Shown one piece after another: positions 6,183 to 8,280 of a stretch of DNA of 8,280 bases. The stretch's first letter is position 1. Every line of letters starts with the position of its first letter. The position numbers were made by a program, and so were the translations under genes. The stretch spans positions 14,048 through 22,327 of the forward strand of contig PMHU01000133.1 of assembly GCA_003156795.1 (NCBI GenBank), in the 5' to 3' direction. The DNA comes from Acidimicrobiaceae bacterium. GTDB lineage: Bacteria; Actinomycetota; Acidimicrobiia; Acidimicrobiales; Palsa-688. Below the pieces are notes generated by a model that had not been told where the DNA came from, made no database searches, and worked only from the letters and a program-made list of their open reading frames with translations.

Positions 6183-6818
6183 ATGAGCTCGACCGGCAGG
6201 ACAATCTGGCGCCGCGCCCGAACGGGCCGGCGGCGCCTCCTCAGTTCACCCTTGCGCATCGTCTCGGTGATGATCGTGCTCTTTGGCGTCCTCGCCTTGG
6301 AGACTTCGGACGCCATGGCGAACGGGACGGCCGCCCCGACCTTCGCTACGACATATATATCGGCGAGCTCGGCGCTACCGATCCAGAAGACTCGTGCGAC
6401 TGGCATCACGCACGCCACCCTGACCGCGACGGTGCCATCCCGGGCGAACGCCCGAACGCGGGTCGCAGCCACGGCGGCGCAGGTAGTGGCCAAGCCGGCG
6501 GCCCTTCACATCGCCTCGGCCACGCGCTCCAGCGCCAAAGCCGTGACCCCGCCGTCCCCGGCCCACGGGTACGGATGCGGCCCGGCCCTGTCTTACCTGG
6601 CGACCCACTCCGCTCCCGGGTTCCACTTCGAGTGCCCCGGTAACGCTCTGGGCCACCAAGCCATGACGTGCATCAACGTCGCCGGCGTCTGCCCTGGCAC
6701 CCGCCTCATCGTGATCAACGTCCCGTGCTCGGCGGCGTACATGAACGAGGCGTCGAATTCTTGGGTCTTGGACGGCCTGCGCAGCGCTCCGATCGACCCT
6801 TACGGCTACTGCGGCTAG
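6183..6818 (+). CDS. Exported protein with six-cysteine C-terminal domain, function unknown
   Basis: From the ATG at 6183 the product is 211 residues. Seen: an Arg-rich N-terminus (RRARTGRRR), a hydrophobic stretch at about 24-39 and an AMA site at 44-46, consistent with a Sec signal peptide. A low-complexity Ala/Thr/Arg region follows at 47-125, probably an extended linker through the wall. The C-terminal domain at about 128-211 begins HGYGCGPALSYLATHSAPGF and has cysteines 132, 151, 163, 170, 182 and 210, enough for three disulphides. It includes PGNALGHQAMTC, NVPCSAAYMNEASNSWVL and a terminal DPYGYCG. I recall similar modules in uncharacterised actinobacterial exported proteins but know no activity. 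The upstream in-frame ATGs at 6090 and 6138 would add 31 or 16 residues; I prefer 6183 because it places the signal peptide normally. No start has a strong ribosome site. Confidence 0.78.
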   Translation: MSSTGRTIWRRARTGRRRLLSSPLRIVSVMIVLFGVLALETSDAMANGTAAPTFATTYISASSALPIQKTRATGITHATLTATVPSRANARTRVAATAAQVVAKPAALHIASATRSSAKAVTPPSPAHGYGCGPALSYLATHSAPGFHFECPGNALGHQAMTCINVAGVCPGTRLIVINVPCSAAYMNEASNSWVLDGLRSAPIDPYGYCG

Positions 6819-6913
6819 CCGCCCGTCGGGTCGGGTCGGCCCACGATCTTCCGCCGGTCCGCTAGGCCCGACCATCGCCGCTGTGCCGGGCGCGGTCGGG
6901 CAGGCTGGTGGGG

Positions 6914-8038
6914 ATGACGGCAGCCGACACGCCAAGCCCCCGCACTGGACCGGGTCCCTCGGACCTGGGGTCCTATCCGGGCCCGGTGATCCGGACCGTG
7001 GCGGACTACGCCTGGCGCCTCCTCGCGATCGGGACCGTCGGGTACTTCGCCATAAAGCTCCTGTCCCACCTCTCCCTGGTCGTCATCCCGTTCATCGTGT
7101 CGCTGCTCGCCGCTGCGCTGCTACGCCCCGTTCTAACGCAGTTCCGGTCGTGGGGCCTGTCCCGTGGCCTTTCGACTCTGGCCACGGTCCTCGTTGCCGT
7201 AGTGGTGATCGGCGGGCTCATCACCGTTGTCGTCATCCGAGCCGCTGATCAGGCTCCCCAACTCGGCAACGAGATCAATAGTCTGATTCCACACATAAAA
7301 CAGTGGCTCATCAAGGGACCGCTCCGCCTCAACCCCACCACGGTCAACAACTTGAGCAACACCCTGACCAAGGACGTCAGCAAGAACAGCTCGGTGGTGG
7401 CGTCGACTGCCCTCTCGACCGGCAAGACGGTCGGCGAGTTCCTCGGGGGGACGGCGCTGGTCGTCTTCTCGACCATCTTCCTTCTGTACGACGGTGAACG
7501 GGTGTGGGCCTTCCTCGTAAAGGGAGCGCCGGCTCCGATCCGCCCCCGAGTCGAGGCCGCGGCCCTGGCCGCTTGGAAGACCCTCAGCCATTACGTTCGA
7601 GGGACCCTCGTCGTGGCCACGTTCCACGGAGTGGTGGTCGCCATCACGCTTACCATTCTCGGCGTCCCTTTGGCGTTTCCCCTCGCGGTGCTGGTGGCTC
7701 TGGGCGCCTTCGTCCCCCTCGTCGGCGCCATCGTCACGGGTTTGCTCGCCGTTGCCGTGGCCGGGCTCAGCCAGGGATTCTTCGCCGCGATCGTCGTGGT
7801 CTCAGTGCTTCTCCTCGACAACCAGATCGAAGCTCACGTACTGCAGCCGTTCGTCGTCGGGAGGTACGTCCGCATACATCCGCTGGCCGTGGTGCTGGGC
7901 CTCGGCGCCGGGGCACTCCTGTTCGGCATCTTCGGTGCCATCGTCGCTGTCCCTGTCGTGGCTTGCCTCAACAGCGCCGTTCGAGCCTTCAGAGATCAGT
8001 CCTCCGATGGAGGGCTGATTCCAACCGGAGGTGGATGA
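6914..8038 (+). CDS. AI-2E family transporter (PerM/YdiK-like membrane protein)
   Basis: From the ATG at 6914 the product is 374 residues, full length for the family. Seen: a short Pro/Gly-rich cytoplasmic N-terminus; hydrophobic segments at about 34-72, 88-109, 178-193 and from 232 to 348; a hydrophilic segment at 110-175 between them; and the family's C-terminal hallmark, GAFVPLVGAIVTG, then DNQIEAHVLQPFVVGRYV with RIHPLAVVLGLGAGALLFG and GIFGAIVAVPVVA. Members have been linked to autoinducer-2 export, Na+/H+ exchange and other roles, so the substrate cannot be named. AGG lies nine bases before the ATG; an in-frame GTG at 6908 is an alternative start adding two residues. The gene follows the six-cysteine protein by 95 bases and is 31 bases before the next gene, with which it likely forms an operon. 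Confidence 0.93.
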   Translation: MTAADTPSPRTGPGPSDLGSYPGPVIRTVADYAWRLLAIGTVGYFAIKLLSHLSLVVIPFIVSLLAAALLRPVLTQFRSWGLSRGLSTLATVLVAVVVIGGLITVVVIRAADQAPQLGNEINSLIPHIKQWLIKGPLRLNPTTVNNLSNTLTKDVSKNSSVVASTALSTGKTVGEFLGGTALVVFSTIFLLYDGERVWAFLVKGAPAPIRPRVEAAALAAWKTLSHYVRGTLVVATFHGVVVAITLTILGVPLAFPLAVLVALGAFVPLVGAIVTGLLAVAVAGLSQGFFAAIVVVSVLLLDNQIEAHVLQPFVVGRYVRIHPLAVVLGLGAGALLFGIFGAIVAVPVVACLNSAVRAFRDQSSDGGLIPTGGG

Positions 8039-8069
8039 CTGGGCGGAGGCTTCGCCGTAGCCTCTACCT

Positions 8070-8280
8070 GTGGCTAGGGACGACGAGTTCAGGAAAGTGG
8101 CGGAAGACGTCCGGGCCCTGGCCCGGTCTCTGGCCAACGACCTTCGAGACGCCGTGGACCAGGCTCGCAGCGGCGGGCACCCAGCTGGACAGGCGGTCCG
8201 TGACGGCATCAAAGGCGTAGCCGACCAGGTCGGCAAGGACTTGCGGGCCGGTCTGGCCGGTACGCGACACACCCGTAGAC
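8070..8280 (+). CDS. Small charged helical protein, 3' truncated
   Basis: A frame opened by a GTG at 8070, after an in-frame TAG at 8058-8060, stays open to the window end (70 codons). It begins VARDDEFRKVAEDVRALARS and continues with LANDLRDAVDQARSGGHPAG and QAVRDGIKGVADQVGKDLRA. The pattern is amphipathic and charged, rich in Ala, Asp and Arg, and strongly helical; codon third positions are mostly G or C as in the neighbouring genes. It starts 31 bases after the AI-2E-family stop, so probably shares its transcript. No ribosome site is obvious. I do not recognise the family; the missing C-terminus may hold membrane segments or another domain. Confidence 0.65.
   Translation, partial: MARDDEFRKVAEDVRALARSLANDLRDAVDQARSGGHPAGQAVRDGIKGVADQVGKDLRAGLAGTRHTRR

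Noticed and set aside
3230..6362. Shared ATATATATCGG strings near 3232 and 6353
   Set aside because: Both fall inside clear coding frames and encode Tyr-Ile in each; short AT alternation like this does not indicate a regulatory repeat.
7504..8220. Open 238-codon plus-strand frame overlapping the AI-2E-family gene and the 3' partial gene
   Set aside because: Its composition is almost entirely Arg/Gly/Ser/Pro, and both overlapping frames have clear protein-like patterns.
1..8280. Mobile element, CRISPR array, tRNA/rRNA or riboswitch
   Set aside because: I found no transposase motif, terminal inverted repeats, regularly spaced short repeats, tRNA-like cloverleaf or known riboswitch core. Gene composition is uniform across the window.

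Overview
The window looks like chromosomal DNA from a high-GC Gram-positive bacterium (Actinomycetota). Evidence: strongly GC-biased third codon positions, several GTG starts, a DUF3052 protein (a family I know mainly from actinobacteria), an Mce/Mla-type ABC ATPase with the DEPDSGLDPVR motif usual in actinobacterial Mkl proteins, and several secreted proteins with Ala/Thr/Pro-rich N-termini. The class cannot be fixed from this sequence alone. I see no rRNA, tRNA, IS element, phage gene or CRISPR array.

Layout: (1) 1-576 (+), the 3' part of an Mkl/MlaF-like lipid-transport ATPase, followed by a long GC-rich hairpin that probably ends transcription from both sides. (2) 726-1553 (-), a secreted actinobacterial protein of unknown function, with a good promoter, a palindromic operator candidate inside that promoter, and a short leader ORF whose stop codon touches an ATG. 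(3) 1795-3597 (+), an NTF2/SnoaL-like protein and an amidohydrolase-2 family metal-dependent hydrolase, spaced like an operon and divergent from (2). (4) 3610-4026 (-), a DUF3052 protein, also preceded by a short leader ORF, and 4175-5896 (-), a large secreted protein with a carboxypeptidase-regulatory-like domain, a SpoIID/LytB domain and four propeller-type repeats. (5) 6183-6818 (+), a secreted or membrane-anchored protein with a six-cysteine C-terminal domain; 6914-8038 (+), an AI-2E-family (PerM/YdiK-like) membrane protein; and 8070-8280 (+), the start of a small charged helical protein cut by the window end.

How they fit together: much of the window is cell-envelope biology (lipid import ATPase, three exported proteins, one polytopic membrane protein). 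The NTF2-like/amidohydrolase pair is the only clear metabolic unit, and it shares a control region with a secreted protein. I see no convincing new defence, mobile or biosynthetic system. The points most worth following are the divergent control region at 1692-1794, the two SD-led leader ORFs that end at the start codon of the next gene, and the unusual domain order and near-identical 273-bp repeats of the SpoIID-like protein.
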